64,000 nt of DNA from an uncultured Geobacter sp. (lineage in GTDB: Bacteria; Desulfobacterota; Desulfuromonadia; Geobacterales; Geobacteraceae). Position numbers and translations under genes: made by a program. Shown here in pieces: positions 17,297-28,367 of this stretch. How positions within the stretch are numbered: the first letter of the stretch is position 1; each line of letters begins with the position of its first letter. The stretch covers positions 1-64,000 of the forward strand of contig CAIWTU010000083.1 of the NCBI GenBank assembly GCA_903915655.1. Reading direction: 5' to 3'. The notes below the pieces were generated by a model. The model made no database searches and was not told the origin of the DNA. It was given only the letters and a program-made list of their open reading frames with translations.

Positions 17297-18328
17297 TTAA
17301 ACTATAAACATCGCGTCACCGTAACTGAAGAAACGGAATTGCCTCCGTACCGCCTCTGCGTAGGCCTCAAGCAGGTATTCCCGCCCGGCAAAGGCCGAAA
17401 CAAGCATCAAAAGCGTTGAGCAGGGGAGATGAAAATTTGTTACCAGCCCGTCCACCACCTTGAAGCTGTAGCCGGGATAAATGAAAATGTCGGCCTCCCC
17501 TTCTCCGGCAGGGAGAGAACCATCCGGCAACGACGCATGTTCCAGCGCCCTCGCGGTCGTGGTTCCAAGGGCGATCACCCTCCCCTTTCCTCTCTTCCTT
17601 GCATTGACAGCAGCGGCGCTCTCCGCCGGTATCGAATAATGTTCCCGGTGCATCCTGTGTTCCCGAAAGTCTTCGGCACGTATCGGCATGAAAGTGCCGA
17701 GACCCACATGGAGCGTGAGAGGGGCAATCTCCACACCCTTTGCGCGCAACGACCGGAGGAGTTGTTCCGTAAAGTGGAGCCCCGCCGTCGGAGCGGCAAC
17801 AGCCCCCCTGACCCTGGCAAATACGGTCTGGTAACGCTCCCGGTCCCCTGCGTGGGGGTTACGCCTGATATAGGGGGGCAACGGCATCTCTCCCCCCTGC
17901 TCCAGCCACTCCTCGAAGCCTGCCGCAGGGTCAAATGAAACCGTCCAGTTACCCTGGTCGTCACTGCCGACAAAGCTCGCCTTCATGCCAGATGAGAGCT
18001 CCACAATCTGGCCGGGGCGCGGCCTCTTCGAGCTCTTGACCAGGCAGTGCCAAAGTTGCCCCTCCGCTGCCACTCTTCGCGACAGGAAAATTTCTATCCG
18101 GCCACCGCTCTCCTTTTTGCCGATGAGCCTGGCGGGGATAACCCGGGTGTCGTTCAAGACCAGCAGGTCTCCCTCACGGAAGAGGTTGATTATATCCGAA
18201 AAAGGGGTCTCCGCAACGGTCCTGCTGCTTCGGTCAAGGATCATAAGACGTGATGCGTCTCTTCTATCAGCCGGCTTTTGCGCAATAAGCTCCGGGGGGA
18301 GCGTATAGCTAAAATCGGACAATCTCAT
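17297..18328 (-). CDS. queA: S-adenosylmethionine:tRNA ribosyltransferase-isomerase
   Basis: A 343-residue enzyme that transfers the ribosyl part of SAM to preQ1 in tRNA, giving epoxyqueuosine. Conserved stretches include [44 protein letters not shown] and [20 protein letters not shown]. The start ATG overlaps the stop of the upstream SpoIID-like gene as ATGA and has no strong ribosome site, so translational coupling is likely. A longer frame to 18430 has no support. Confidence 0.95.
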   Translation of the reverse strand: MRLSDFSYTLPPELIAQKPADRRDASRLMILDRSSRTVAETPFSDIINLFREGDLLVLNDTRVIPARLIGKKESGGRIEIFLSRRVAAEGQLWHCLVKSSKRPRPGQIVELSSGMKASFVGSDDQGNWTVSFDPAAGFEEWLEQGGEMPLPPYIRRNPHAGDRERYQTVFARVRGAVAAPTAGLHFTEQLLRSLRAKGVEIAPLTLHVGLGTFMPIRAEDFREHRMHREHYSIPAESAAAVNARKRGKGRVIALGTTTARALEHASLPDGSLPAGEGEADIFIYPGYSFKVVDGLVTNFHLPCSTLLMLVSAFAGREYLLEAYAEAVRRQFRFFSYGDAMFIV

Positions 18329-19542
18329 AAATCGGTATCGGTGATTTTTTCCAGCTTCGTTCCGGGATAGTAATAGAGGAGTATCTCCCGGTAGCTGAAG
18401 CCATCTTCCGCCCGTTTTTTCGCCCCCCATTGACAGAGACCAACTCCGTGCCCATAACCTGTTCCGAAGAAGACGATGCTCTCTCCGGAACTCCGGACGT
18501 CAAAACTGGTGCTTTTTATGACCCCATACCCGACAACCTTCCGAAGGGTAACCGCCGGCATATTGATGGCGCCGTGGTCAAAAAGAATGCTCAGATCATT
18601 GATCCTGCCGGTTTTATAGCGTGACAGCGGTATAACCCCGCGCAGTCCGGTGACCTTGTACCCGCCGGCTCGCAGTAACAATTCCAGCTTTTTGAGGGAA
18701 AGGGTCTGTTCCCATCCCCCCGAAGGGGAGAGCAGGCAGTATTTGCATGGGACCCCCTGGAGATAGGGGTGGGCAAAGGACCAGACATTTTCCACCGCTT
18801 CGGTATGCCCCCCGCAGTTGGAATGAAAAAAAGCCTGTATCAGTGCGCCATTGTAGGTCAGGACCTCACCGGCCGTCTCCCTGACCCCCGTGACGGCGCG
18901 CTGGTCTTCACCGTCAAAACCGGCGTACACCTGGTCCAGTACCGTTGATTCCAGGTGATACGGCATGTTCTTCCTCGCCTCCCGCTGAAAAACCGCGAAG
19001 GTGCGGGCGACCACCGCCTGGGCCTTTACCGCATCCATCGACCATTGCGAGGAAATTTCGGAGTTTATGATTCCGGCGATATAGTCCTCAAGGGGGAGTT
19101 CGTTAACTACCAGCAACCCTTTATCCGAAGAGGTTATTTCAACGGTATCGCGGAAACGCCTCCCGTTAACCTTCAGGGATTCCGGAGCCGATGCCCGCAG
19201 GGAGCGAACCGTCAGGCCTGCAACGTAGAGTCCTTCTTTATCTTTGGTTACCAAAGCGGGAAACGAGGGATACAACCGATTGCCATATCCATCGACAACT
19301 TCGATGCCGGAACCGTCAATCCTGACAGAGTTAACACCTTTCAACACCGCAACACGTATATCCCCTTTCTTTACAAAAACGGCTTCCCCGGCGAGAGGAA
19401 GGGCGAAAAGGAAGAGCGCTGTTATTATATATATCCTGAAAATAGGGGGTAGTTCCTTTCTCGAAACTTTTTGTAACTCCAGTCGTAAAATTACCCTTCC
19501 AGAGATCGTCCGGCGCCAGGTCGGTTTCCAGTCCGGAAGCAA
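18325..19542 (-). CDS. SpoIID/LytB domain protein
   Basis: A protein of up to 405 residues with a SpoIID domain (about 120-390), known in sporulating bacteria as a peptidoglycan lytic transglycosylase and present in many non-sporulating deltaproteobacteria. Visible motifs are [50 protein letters not shown] and [15 protein letters not shown] hydrophobic segment ([18 protein letters not shown]) looks like a signal peptide. The start is uncertain: the only standard candidate is TTG at 19542, which puts about 35 residues before the signal core, and no ribosome site is visible. It ends in an ATGA overlap with queA. Confidence 0.75.
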   Translation of the reverse strand: MLPDWKPTWRRTISGRVILRLELQKVSRKELPPIFRIYIITALFLFALPLAGEAVFVKKGDIRVAVLKGVNSVRIDGSGIEVVDGYGNRLYPSFPALVTKDKEGLYVAGLTVRSLRASAPESLKVNGRRFRDTVEITSSDKGLLVVNELPLEDYIAGIINSEISSQWSMDAVKAQAVVARTFAVFQREARKNMPYHLESTVLDQVYAGFDGEDQRAVTGVRETAGEVLTYNGALIQAFFHSNCGGHTEAVENVWSFAHPYLQGVPCKYCLLSPSGGWEQTLSLKKLELLLRAGGYKVTGLRGVIPLSRYKTGRINDLSILFDHGAINMPAVTLRKVVGYGVIKSTSFDVRSSGESIVFFGTGYGHGVGLCQWGAKKRAEDGFSYREILLYYYPGTKLEKITDTDL

Positions 19543-19845
19543 GTTAGTTTTGCATCATAGGTTGAGAGAGCCCCCTTGTCAAGTGTTTCAGGAAGTTAGC
19601 AGACAAGCAAACCGCACCCATAATTACGGGCAATGAGGAGCAATAAGCCAACTACCCGGCAATACATATATTACCGTAACCGGCTATCCGACCTCAAGGC
19701 TATTGACTTGCCCCATCGATGAAATCATGGTATAGAATAGACCCCATGCAGATCTCTTGTTATTCTGCAGATTATTGTATTGCAGCCGAAACTTTCCAAT
19801 GCAACTTACCACGAATGAGAGCCGTCTCTTCCATGGGAAAACCTT
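19543..19845. other. Divergent intergenic region between SpoIID-like and ABC ATPase genes
   Basis: About 300 bases without a convincing gene. It holds a plausible plus-strand promoter (see 19708-19736) and presumably a minus-strand promoter for the SpoIID-queA-tgt run that I could not place. Short frames here have no recognisable product. Confidence 0.5.
19708..19736 (+). promoter_or_regulatory. Putative promoter for the ABC ATPase pair
   Basis: TTGCCC (19708-19713) and TATAGA (19731-19736) are 17 bases apart, about 100 bases before the TTG start at 19846. Confidence 0.4.
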
Positions 19846-20811
19846 TTGAAAACTCTACTCGAAGTAAAAAATCTGACCACCCATTTCTTTTCCTCCCGGG
19901 GAGTCGTAAAGGCCGTTGACGGTGTCGATTTTTCCCTTGACGCAGGGGAGACCCTTGCAATTGTAGGTGAATCGGGGTGCGGCAAGAGCGTCACGGCCTA
20001 CTCGATAATGCGTCTCGTCTCCGCTCCGGGACGAACTATCGCCGGCCAGGTTTTCTTCGAAGGCAAGGATCTTCTTCTCCTCCCCGATGAAGAGATGCGC
20101 CGGGTGCGGGGCCACCAGATCTCGATGGTTTTCCAGGAGCCGATGACCTCGCTCAACCCTGTCTTCCGGGTAGGCGAGCAGATTGCGGAAGGGCTCGTAC
20201 TACACCTCGGACTTTCCACCGGGGAGGCCCGCAATGAAACGACCGAGCTCTTGAAGCTGGTCGGTATCCCCTCCCCTGCGGCTCGCAGCAAAGATTATCC
20301 GCATCAGCTGAGCGGCGGAATGCGGCAACGGATCATCATAGCGATGGCGCTGGCCTGTCGTCCGAAGCTCCTTATTGCCGACGAACCGACCACCGCCCTC
20401 GACGTGACTATTCAGGCACAAATCCTGGAACTGATCGACCGGCTCAAGGCCGAACGAAAGATGGGGCTGATACTTATCACCCATGATCTCGGGGTGGTGG
20501 CGGAGAGGGCGGACCGTACCGCCATCATGTACGCCGGCAGGATCGTCGAATACGCGGCCACTGCGGAGCTCTTCCGCAATCCGAGACACCCCTACACCGA
20601 AGGGTTGCTGGAGTCCCTTCCCCAACGCGCTCTACCGGGCAAACCGCTCCGCACCATACCAGGTTATGTTCCGGACTTGTTGGACGATCTACCCGGCTGC
20701 GGCTTTTGTAACCGCTGTCCGGAGAAAAGGGGGGAATGCAAGGGCAACACCCCTCTGATGAATGAAGTTGCCGCGGGTCACTTTGTCCGCTGCTGGAAAT
20801 TCTGCTCATGA
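19846..20811 (+). CDS. Oligopeptide/dipeptide ABC transporter ATP-binding protein (DppD/OppD type)
   Basis: A 321-residue ATPase subunit of a peptide- or nickel-type importer. Walker A is GESGCGKS (41-48), the signature LSGGMRQR and Walker B LLIADEPTTALD follow, and the C-terminal oligopeptide extension carries the Cys cluster GCGFCNRCPEKRGEC; such Cys motifs bind an Fe-S cluster in some DppD proteins. The start codon is TTG with GGGA upstream; no in-frame ATG is available nearby. It overlaps the next gene by ATGA. No permease or binding-protein gene is adjacent. Confidence 0.88.
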   Translation: MKTLLEVKNLTTHFFSSRGVVKAVDGVDFSLDAGETLAIVGESGCGKSVTAYSIMRLVSAPGRTIAGQVFFEGKDLLLLPDEEMRRVRGHQISMVFQEPMTSLNPVFRVGEQIAEGLVLHLGLSTGEARNETTELLKLVGIPSPAARSKDYPHQLSGGMRQRIIIAMALACRPKLLIADEPTTALDVTIQAQILELIDRLKAERKMGLILITHDLGVVAERADRTAIMYAGRIVEYAATAELFRNPRHPYTEGLLESLPQRALPGKPLRTIPGYVPDLLDDLPGCGFCNRCPEKRGECKGNTPLMNEVAAGHFVRCWKFCS

Positions 20812-21782
20812 CTCCTATTATCGAAGCGATCGAGATTAAAAAATATTTTTCCGTAAAATCGGGCGCCTTCGCCAGAGCTGAGACGCTCAAGGCTGTTGAC
20901 GGCATCGATCTCAGACTTTACGAAGGTGAAACGCTCGGTCTGGCAGGTGAATCAGGGTGCGGGAAATCAACCGTCGGCAAGATCCTGATGAACCTCCTGC
21001 AACCAGGAAGCGGCCGTATCAACTACCGGGGAACAGCTCTCACTCAACTCGATAAAAGAGAGCGCTCCAATTTCCGCAGAGAGGTCCAGATGATCTTTCA
21101 GGACCCCTACTCCTCCCTCAATCCAAGGATGAGGGTGGGGGAGATCATCGGTGAACCGCTGAAGATCCACGGGCTGACCACCCCGGCCAGCTATCGCGAC
21201 AGAGTGGTCGCCCTCATGAAGAAGGCAGGGCTCTCCGAAGATCATTTTCATCGCTATCCACATGAGTTTTCCGGCGGGCAGAGACAACGGATAGGGATCG
21301 CCCGTGCGCTTTGCGCCTCTCCACGGCTCATAATAGCCGACGAACCGGTCTCGGCCCTCGACCTTTCCATCCAGGCCCAGATCATCAATCTCCTGCAGCA
21401 GCTTAAAAGCGAATTTTCCCTCTCCTTTCTGATCATAGCCCATGATCTTTCGGTAATCCGGCATGTAAGCGACAAAATTGCCATCATGTATCTGGGTAAA
21501 ATAGTCGAGAGCGGAGGGAACGAAGCACTCTTCTCCCGCTATCTGCACCCCTATACCGAAGCGCTGATTTCTGCCATGCCGCAGATCGACCCTGCCGAAC
21601 GGAGAAAGAGGATTATCCTGCAGGGGGAGATACCCTCACCGCTGGCCCCCCCCTCCGGCTGTCCCTTTCATCCCCGCTGCCCCTACGGAGAGCAACTCTG
21701 CAGGGAGGTCCCACCCCTCCTGGAGGAAAAGGAACCGGGGCGCCTAGCTGCCTGCCATTTCAGCGCCAGGCTCTTCCGGTAG
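20808..21782 (+). CDS. Oligopeptide/dipeptide ABC transporter ATP-binding protein (DppF/OppF type)
   Basis: A 324-residue second ATPase of the heterodimer. Walker A is GESGCGKS (48-55), Q-loop MIFQDPYSSLNPRMRVGEII, signature FSGGQRQR and Walker B LIIADEPVSALD. The C-terminal oligopeptide domain has GCPFHPRCPYGEQLC. The start overlaps the previous stop as ATGA, so equal synthesis is expected. An odd point is that the permeases and solute-binding protein are missing from this window, so the pair must serve transporter parts encoded elsewhere. Confidence 0.88.
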   Translation: MTPIIEAIEIKKYFSVKSGAFARAETLKAVDGIDLRLYEGETLGLAGESGCGKSTVGKILMNLLQPGSGRINYRGTALTQLDKRERSNFRREVQMIFQDPYSSLNPRMRVGEIIGEPLKIHGLTTPASYRDRVVALMKKAGLSEDHFHRYPHEFSGGQRQRIGIARALCASPRLIIADEPVSALDLSIQAQIINLLQQLKSEFSLSFLIIAHDLSVIRHVSDKIAIMYLGKIVESGGNEALFSRYLHPYTEALISAMPQIDPAERRKRIILQGEIPSPLAPPSGCPFHPRCPYGEQLCREVPPLLEEKEPGRLAACHFSARLFR

Positions 21783-21837
21783 CCGGAAATAGTTGTTTTT
21801 TCGACATTCAGAACTCACACGGCAGCAGAAACAGGCC

Positions 21838-21884
21838 GTCAGGAGTGAACGGAGGATCCCATCAACTGCCGAATCCGGGATGAA
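21838..21884. repeat. Dispersed intergenic repeat, copy 1 of 3
   Basis: The core GTCAGGAGTGAACGGA is followed by a GATC-containing stretch and TCAACTGCC. Related copies are at 28230-28276 and 37585-37627. This copy lies between the ABC ATPase stop and the ArsR gene. Confidence 0.75.
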
Positions 21885-21953
21885 TCATGTTGACAGAGTA
21901 TTAATTTAACTATATAGATGTTCGGGTGTACCAATCTGAAAAAGGATGTGGCT

Positions 21954-22229
21954 ATGAAATTCAACAAAGACAAGGATTATTTGGCGGAATCTGAAATCCT
22001 TAAGGTCCTCGGACATCCGGTCAGACTGAAGATTGTCGCCGGCCTTTGTTCAAAGGAATGCAATGTCAAACATATATGGGAATGCCTCGAACTCCCACAG
22101 GCCACGGTCTCACAACACCTGGCGCTCTTGAAAAACAGGGGGATCATCTCCGGAAAGAGAGACGGTGTTGAGGTTCATTACAGTGTAATTCACCCGCTCG
22201 CAAAAAAGATTATCGATATCTTCACTTAG
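21954..22229 (+). CDS. ArsR/SmtB family transcriptional regulator
   Basis: A 91-residue winged-helix repressor-type protein. The HTH is ATVSQHLALLKNRGIISGKRDG, with the family signature ILKVLGHPVRLKIVAGL before it. Three Cys lie just before and in the HTH (LCSKECNVKHIWECLEL), placed like the CxC metal site of ArsR/SmtB proteins but with wider spacing, so the signal could be a metal, a persulfide or redox state. The start MKFNKDKD has AAGGA 7 bases upstream; the frame to 21918 is less likely. It stands alone, with a terminator downstream. Confidence 0.85.
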   Translation: MKFNKDKDYLAESEILKVLGHPVRLKIVAGLCSKECNVKHIWECLELPQATVSQHLALLKNRGIISGKRDGVEVHYSVIHPLAKKIIDIFT

Positions 22230-22309
22230 CCCGGTTTAGATTTACATCTGTGGCTAAAAAAAGGTTTCAGCTTCAGGATCACCCGGTATCCCGCCGACTC
22301 TACCCGACA

Positions 22310-22340
22310 GAATCCCCTCCAGAGAGGGGATTCTTATTTG
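22310..22340 (+). terminator. Rho-independent terminator
   Basis: A perfect 10-bp stem GAATCCCCTC / GAGGGGATTC with loop CAGA, followed by TTATTTG. It ends the ArsR transcript and lies just before the methyltransferase gene. Confidence 0.75.
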
Positions 22341-22364
22341 TGTACACTAAGGAAACTTACAATC

Positions 22365-23552
22365 ATGCTAACTATAAAATTGGGCCGCGGCGCAGATAAA
22401 AGGATCCGGAACGGACATCCCTGGATCTTCAGCAATGAAATTTCAAGAATCGATGGTGAGGGAACTGCCGGTTCGACCTCAGATATTTACTCGGCGGGGG
22501 GGGATTATCTCGGAAGGGGTTACCATAACCCCTCTTCGCTGATAGCCGTTCGCCTCCTGACAAGAAACCGCGAAGATATTGACACCGCAACTTTTTACAG
22601 GGAGAGGATTACCCGGGCAGTTCAGTATCGTCAGACCCTTTATCCCGGGGTGGAAACCTTCCGGGCAGTCTACGGTGAAGGGGATTTTCTTCCCGGTCTG
22701 GTCGTCGATAAATATGGCGATTATCTCTCTCTGCAACTGCTGACCGCCGGCATCGAGGCCCGAAAAGAGCTTATCATTCCCGCCCTCCACTATCTCTTCG
22801 CTCCTAAAGGGATCGTTGCCCGTAATGATGTTGCGGTTCGGGGGCTCGAGGGTCTGACCATGCAGACGGAGGTTCTGTACGGAGATATTCCGGATCAGGT
22901 GGAGATAGAGGAGCATGGGCTCCGCTTCGGTGTAAGCCTCCTTACCGGGCAAAAGACCGGCCACTTCCTGGACCAGAAAGAAAATCATCTCCTCTTGAAA
23001 GAGATCAGCGTAGGGAAGGAGGTCCTTGACTGTTTCTCATACTCGGGGAGTTGGGGAATTCACGCCGCGGCATATGGAGCAACCTCCGTAACCGCCATAG
23101 ACAGCTCGGAAAAGGCCGTTTCCCTCGGGAAGGAGAATGCCGCACGGAACGGATTTTCATCCATTATCCGCTTTGAGACGGGGGATGCCTTTGAACGCCT
23201 GAGAGGTCTGAAGAGCGAAGGACGTCGCTTTGATCTGATTGTACTCGATCCTCCCGCCTTCATAAAAAGCAGGAAGCTCATCCAGGAGGGGTTAAAGGGA
23301 TATCTGACCATAAACCGACGTTGCATGGAACTCCTGAATCCGGGTGGGCGCCTCCTGACCTGCTCATGCTCCCACCATCTTGACAGGGGGATGTTTCAGG
23401 AACTGCTGCTGAAAGCCGCGGTACAGTCGGGGCGCGAAATGCGCCTCCTCGGCATTCACTCCCAGTCGCCGGACCATCCGGTGCTCCTGGCCGTTCCTGA
23501 AACCGAATACCTGAAGTGCTTTATCCTGCAGGCATCGGATTTTGTCCAATGA
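22365..23552 (+). CDS. rlmI: Class I SAM-dependent rRNA methyltransferase (RlmI/YccW type)
   Basis: A 395-residue protein matching RlmI, which makes m5C in 23S rRNA (C1962 in E. coli). An N-terminal PUA domain (KRIRNGHPWIFSNEI) precedes an EEHGLRFGV domain and a Rossmann methyltransferase: LDCFSYSGSWGIHAAAYGA binds SAM and LDPPAFIKSRK is motif IV; the catalytic Cys is likely in LLTCSCSHHL. I start at MLTIKLGRG with AAGGAAAC upstream; a start at 22338 would lie within the terminator. Specificity is inferred from family resemblance. Confidence 0.85.
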   Translation: MLTIKLGRGADKRIRNGHPWIFSNEISRIDGEGTAGSTSDIYSAGGDYLGRGYHNPSSLIAVRLLTRNREDIDTATFYRERITRAVQYRQTLYPGVETFRAVYGEGDFLPGLVVDKYGDYLSLQLLTAGIEARKELIIPALHYLFAPKGIVARNDVAVRGLEGLTMQTEVLYGDIPDQVEIEEHGLRFGVSLLTGQKTGHFLDQKENHLLLKEISVGKEVLDCFSYSGSWGIHAAAYGATSVTAIDSSEKAVSLGKENAARNGFSSIIRFETGDAFERLRGLKSEGRRFDLIVLDPPAFIKSRKLIQEGLKGYLTINRRCMELLNPGGRLLTCSCSHHLDRGMFQELLLKAAVQSGREMRLLGIHSQSPDHPVLLAVPETEYLKCFILQASDFVQ

Positions 23553-23648
23553 ATCAGAGGTGATACCGGAGATCGGTTCAGCTCCGATATAATCAGGTAA
23601 TTTCAAGATATCTATTCCTCGCAATCTCTCCCCTTTGAGAGAGAGCCT

Positions 23649-23677
23649 TTGAAATTGGTTGATAAGCGAAATATTCT
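23649..23677 (+). promoter_or_regulatory. Putative sdhCAB promoter
   Basis: TTGAAA (23649-23654) and TATTCT (23672-23677) with a 17-base spacer, about 50 bases before the sdhC start. Confidence 0.45.
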
Positions 23678-23730
23678 GTGTTATTTTCTGATGTTTCTGT
23701 CGTGCGAACTTTATCAGGGGAATCTCGTTT

Positions 23731-24399
23731 ATGCATTGGTACAAAACCTCATTGGGCAAGAAGTACATTATGGCTGTCACCGGGCTCACCATGGTCGCTT
23801 TCTTAATCGTCCACATGCTCGGCAATCTCTCCGTCTACATCGGCCCTGGCGCACTCAACCTGTACGCGGCCAAACTGCACGAACTGACGCCGCTGCTCTG
23901 GAGTTTCCGGGCAGTGATGCTGGCTTTGGCGCTGCTCCACATCTGTACCGGGAGCGCACTATACCTGCAGAACCGGAAGGCTCGTCCAGTCGGTTACGCC
24001 CGTAAAAATAGCGTCAAGAGCTCGTTCGCTGCCGAAAACATGGTCTGGACCGGCCTTCTGCTCGGGGCGTTTATCATATACCATCTCCTTCATTTCACCC
24101 TGCGCGTAGTCAATCCTGAGATCTCCCATTTCATAGACGCAGTCGGCCGCCCGGATATCTTCCGCATGGTCGCCTCAAGCTTTCAAAAAACCGGGATTTC
24201 AATCACCTACCTGATTGCGATGGGCATTCTTCTTTTGCATCTTTACCACGGCATTCAGAGTTTCTTTCAATCACTCGGATGGAGCAACGGGAAAACTCTG
24301 CCGATTATCGAGATCTGCGGCAGAACAGTGGCGTTTCTGCTCCTTTTTGGTTTTGCGTCCATTCCGCTTACCATTCTCATTGGCATTTTGAACAAGTAG
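23731..24399 (+). CDS. sdhC: Succinate dehydrogenase/fumarate reductase cytochrome b subunit
   Basis: A 222-residue membrane anchor with five TM segments, of the single-subunit di-heme type found in Wolinella, Bacillus and Geobacter rather than the two-subunit SdhCD type. Candidate heme ligands are His28 (IVHMLG), His70 (LLHICTG), His118/His121 (YHLLHF) and His170/His173 (LHLYHG). It passes electrons between menaquinone and the SdhAB dimer. First gene of a three-gene operon; AGGGGAA lies before the ATG. In Geobacter sulfurreducens the similar enzyme works in both directions, so direction here cannot be assigned. Confidence 0.93.
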   Translation: MHWYKTSLGKKYIMAVTGLTMVAFLIVHMLGNLSVYIGPGALNLYAAKLHELTPLLWSFRAVMLALALLHICTGSALYLQNRKARPVGYARKNSVKSSFAAENMVWTGLLLGAFIIYHLLHFTLRVVNPEISHFIDAVGRPDIFRMVASSFQKTGISITYLIAMGILLLHLYHGIQSFFQSLGWSNGKTLPIIEICGRTVAFLLLFGFASIPLTILIGILNK

Positions 24400-24409
24400 G
24401 GGGATTCGC

Positions 24410-26322
<1,913 letters not shown>

Positions 26323-26323
<1 letters not shown>

Positions 26324-27072
26324 TGAACCTGACACTCTACGTCTGGCGACAGAAAAATCCCGGCGAAAAGGGGAGGATGAACTGTTACGACGCCGGCAAT
26401 ATAACTGCTGATATGTCTTTCCTCGAAATGCTCGACGTCGTTAATGAAGAGCTGGTCAAAAAACGTATTGAGCCGATCGCCTTCGACCATGACTGCCGCG
26501 AGGGGATCTGCGGCGCCTGCTCCCAGGTAATCAACGGCATCGCCCATGGCCCCGAAGCGGCAACAACCGTTTGCCAGCTCCATATGCGGCGCTTTACCGA
26601 TGGCGATGCAATTTACATCGAACCATGGCGGTCGAGAGCCTTCCCTGTCATCAAAGATCTGATCGTCGACCGGAGCGCCCTCGACCGTCTGATCCAGGCA
26701 GGAGGCTATGTCTCGGTCTCTACCGGGGGAGCTCCCGAAGCCAACGCTACCCTTCTCCCGAAGGAAGAGGCGGAAGAGGCGATGGACGCTGCCGAATGCA
26801 TAGGGTGCGGCGCCTGCGTAGCTGCCTGCCCCAACAGCTCTGCCATGCTCTTCGTCTCGGCAAAGATTGCCCACCTGGCCAGCCTCCCCCAAGGGAGGGT
26901 GGAATCGGCCAGTCGCGTCCGTTCGATGGTGGAGGCGATGGATCGACAAGGCTTCGGCAGCTGCAGCAACCACTACGAATGTCAGGCTGTCTGCCCAAAG
27001 GGGGTAGACGTAAAGAACATTGCCAGGATGAACAGGGAATATATGAAGGCGTTGTTCAAGGCAATGGGTTAG
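26323..27072 (+). CDS. sdhB: Succinate dehydrogenase/fumarate reductase iron-sulfur subunit
   Basis: A 249-residue electron-transfer subunit with three clusters. The 2Fe-2S ligands are Cys58, Cys63, Cys66 and Cys84; the first ferredoxin motif has Cys159, Cys162, Cys165 and Cys169; the second has Cys214, Cys220 and Cys224. It links the flavin of SdhA to the hemes of SdhC. Start and stop are clear; the ATG overlaps the sdhA stop. Confidence 0.94.
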
Positions 27073-27094
27073 ATGACGGAAAAGGGGATGGCGG

Positions 27095-28108
27095 TTACCG
27101 CCAGACGCCGTCCAGGCCGAAAAAGCAGGATGGACATCTCCCATCTTCCATCCGGTTCGACTCGATATGGAATCCGAAGCGCCGGATGAGAAGCTTACCA
27201 CAGTTGGGGCAACAGGTATTTTCTCCCCCTTTGCCCGGCAGATTCCCCTCGTAGACGTAACGGAGGCCGGCATCCAGTCCTGACTCCCTGGCACGACGCA
27301 TCGTAGCAAGCGGGGTACGCGGTTGATCGGTCAGTCTGTAGGCAGGATGAAATTGAGTCACGTGCCAAGGTGTTTCCACCCCGACCTCTTCAGCGATAAA
27401 CCTGGCTATTCCCCGTAATTCGTCAGCCGAATCGTTATGATTCGGAATAATGAGGGTCGTCAACTCGACCCAGATCCCGAGCTTTTTATACTCCAGGATG
27501 GAATCGAGCACCTCTTCAACTCTGGCCTGAACCACTTCGCGGTAAAATTTATCGGAATACCCCTTGAGGTCAATATTTGCCGCATCTAGATATGGCCTGA
27601 TCTGCGCCAGCGCCCCGGGCGTTATATACCCGTTGGTAACAAATATATTCTTGAGCCCTGCATTCCGGGCAAGGAGCGCGGTCTCATAGGCGTACTCATA
27701 ATAGACGGTCGGTTCCGTATAGGTGTAGGAGATAGAGCGGCACCCCGAGGCAAGGGCTTTTCGTACAATCTCTTCAGGCGCCAGCTCCATCCCGTCAACA
27801 TGCAGCCTGCGCCGCGGCGCCTGGGAAAGTTGGTGATTCTGGCAATGCAGGCAGCGAAAATTGCACCCTGCCGCCGCCACCGAGTAGGATTTGCTTCCGG
27901 GGAGAAAGTGAAAAAGCGGTTTTTTCTCGACAGGATCGACCTGTTCGGCAATGGCCTTGCCATACACGATGGTATAAAGAAGACCGCCCCGGTTTTCCCG
28001 GACCCCGCAGATCCCCCGCTGACCGCAGACAATCAGACAACGGAACCGGCAGAGACCACATCGCACTTTTCCGTCTGCCAGTTTTTCGTAAAACATCGCC
28101 TCTTTCAT
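27095..28108 (-). CDS. amrS: AmmeMemoRadiSam system radical SAM enzyme
   Basis: A 337-residue radical SAM protein. The cluster motif is CNFRCLHC (Cys82, Cys86, Cys89), preceded by a Cys-rich N-terminus (Cys17, Cys20, Cys24, Cys28, Cys34) typical of AmrS and pyruvate formate-lyase activating-like proteins. The C-terminus has another zinc-like pair pattern (CCPNCGKLLIRR...CPSC). AmrS is usually encoded near Memo and AMMECR1 domain proteins, but neither is nearby here. It converges on sdhB, stops being 22 bases apart. GAGGAAAAGCG precedes the ATG. The reaction is unknown. Confidence 0.88.
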   Translation of the reverse strand: MKEAMFYEKLADGKVRCGLCRFRCLIVCGQRGICGVRENRGGLLYTIVYGKAIAEQVDPVEKKPLFHFLPGSKSYSVAAAGCNFRCLHCQNHQLSQAPRRRLHVDGMELAPEEIVRKALASGCRSISYTYTEPTVYYEYAYETALLARNAGLKNIFVTNGYITPGALAQIRPYLDAANIDLKGYSDKFYREVVQARVEEVLDSILEYKKLGIWVELTTLIIPNHNDSADELRGIARFIAEEVGVETPWHVTQFHPAYRLTDQPRTPLATMRRARESGLDAGLRYVYEGNLPGKGGENTCCPNCGKLLIRRFGFHIESNRMEDGRCPSCFFGLDGVWR

Positions 28109-28229
28109 CGCTTTTCCTCAAGTCCCGGAAGTATACCACCCGACGTACGGAGGAGCAAGGTTGATAAAGCTGTAAGCGGCAGTTGGAGGGGTCCGTATCG
28201 AAATAAGCTTAGAGGAGCAGAAAGGGGGG

Positions 28230-28276
28230 GTCAGGAGTGAACGGACGATCACTTCAACTGCCAAATCCAGGATAAA
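28230..28276. repeat. Dispersed intergenic repeat, copy 2 of 3
   Basis: The same 16-base core as at 21838, with GCAGAAA a few bases before it as in copy 1. It lies in the divergent region between amrS and dusB, just upstream of the dusB promoter. Confidence 0.75.
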
Positions 28277-28294
28277 GGTTGTAATATTTAATTC

Positions 28295-28322
28295 TTGCCT
28301 TTTTGACCCCCTGTGATAATAT
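28295..28322 (+). promoter_or_regulatory. dusB operon promoter
   Basis: TTGCCT (28295-28300) and TAATAT (28317-28322) are 16 bases apart. The -10 box runs into the inverted repeat at 28321-28339. Confidence 0.55.
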
Positions 28323-28339
28323 GCCTAAAAAATAGGCAT
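28321..28339. promoter_or_regulatory. Inverted repeat overlapping the dusB promoter start point
   Basis: ATGCCTA-AAAAA-TAGGCAT is a perfect 7-bp palindrome with a 5-base spacer, spanning the expected transcription start. It may be an operator or a hairpin at the transcript's 5' end. Confidence 0.45.
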
Positions 28340-28367
28340 TAACCAGAGAAGGGGTGATCCAATTCGA

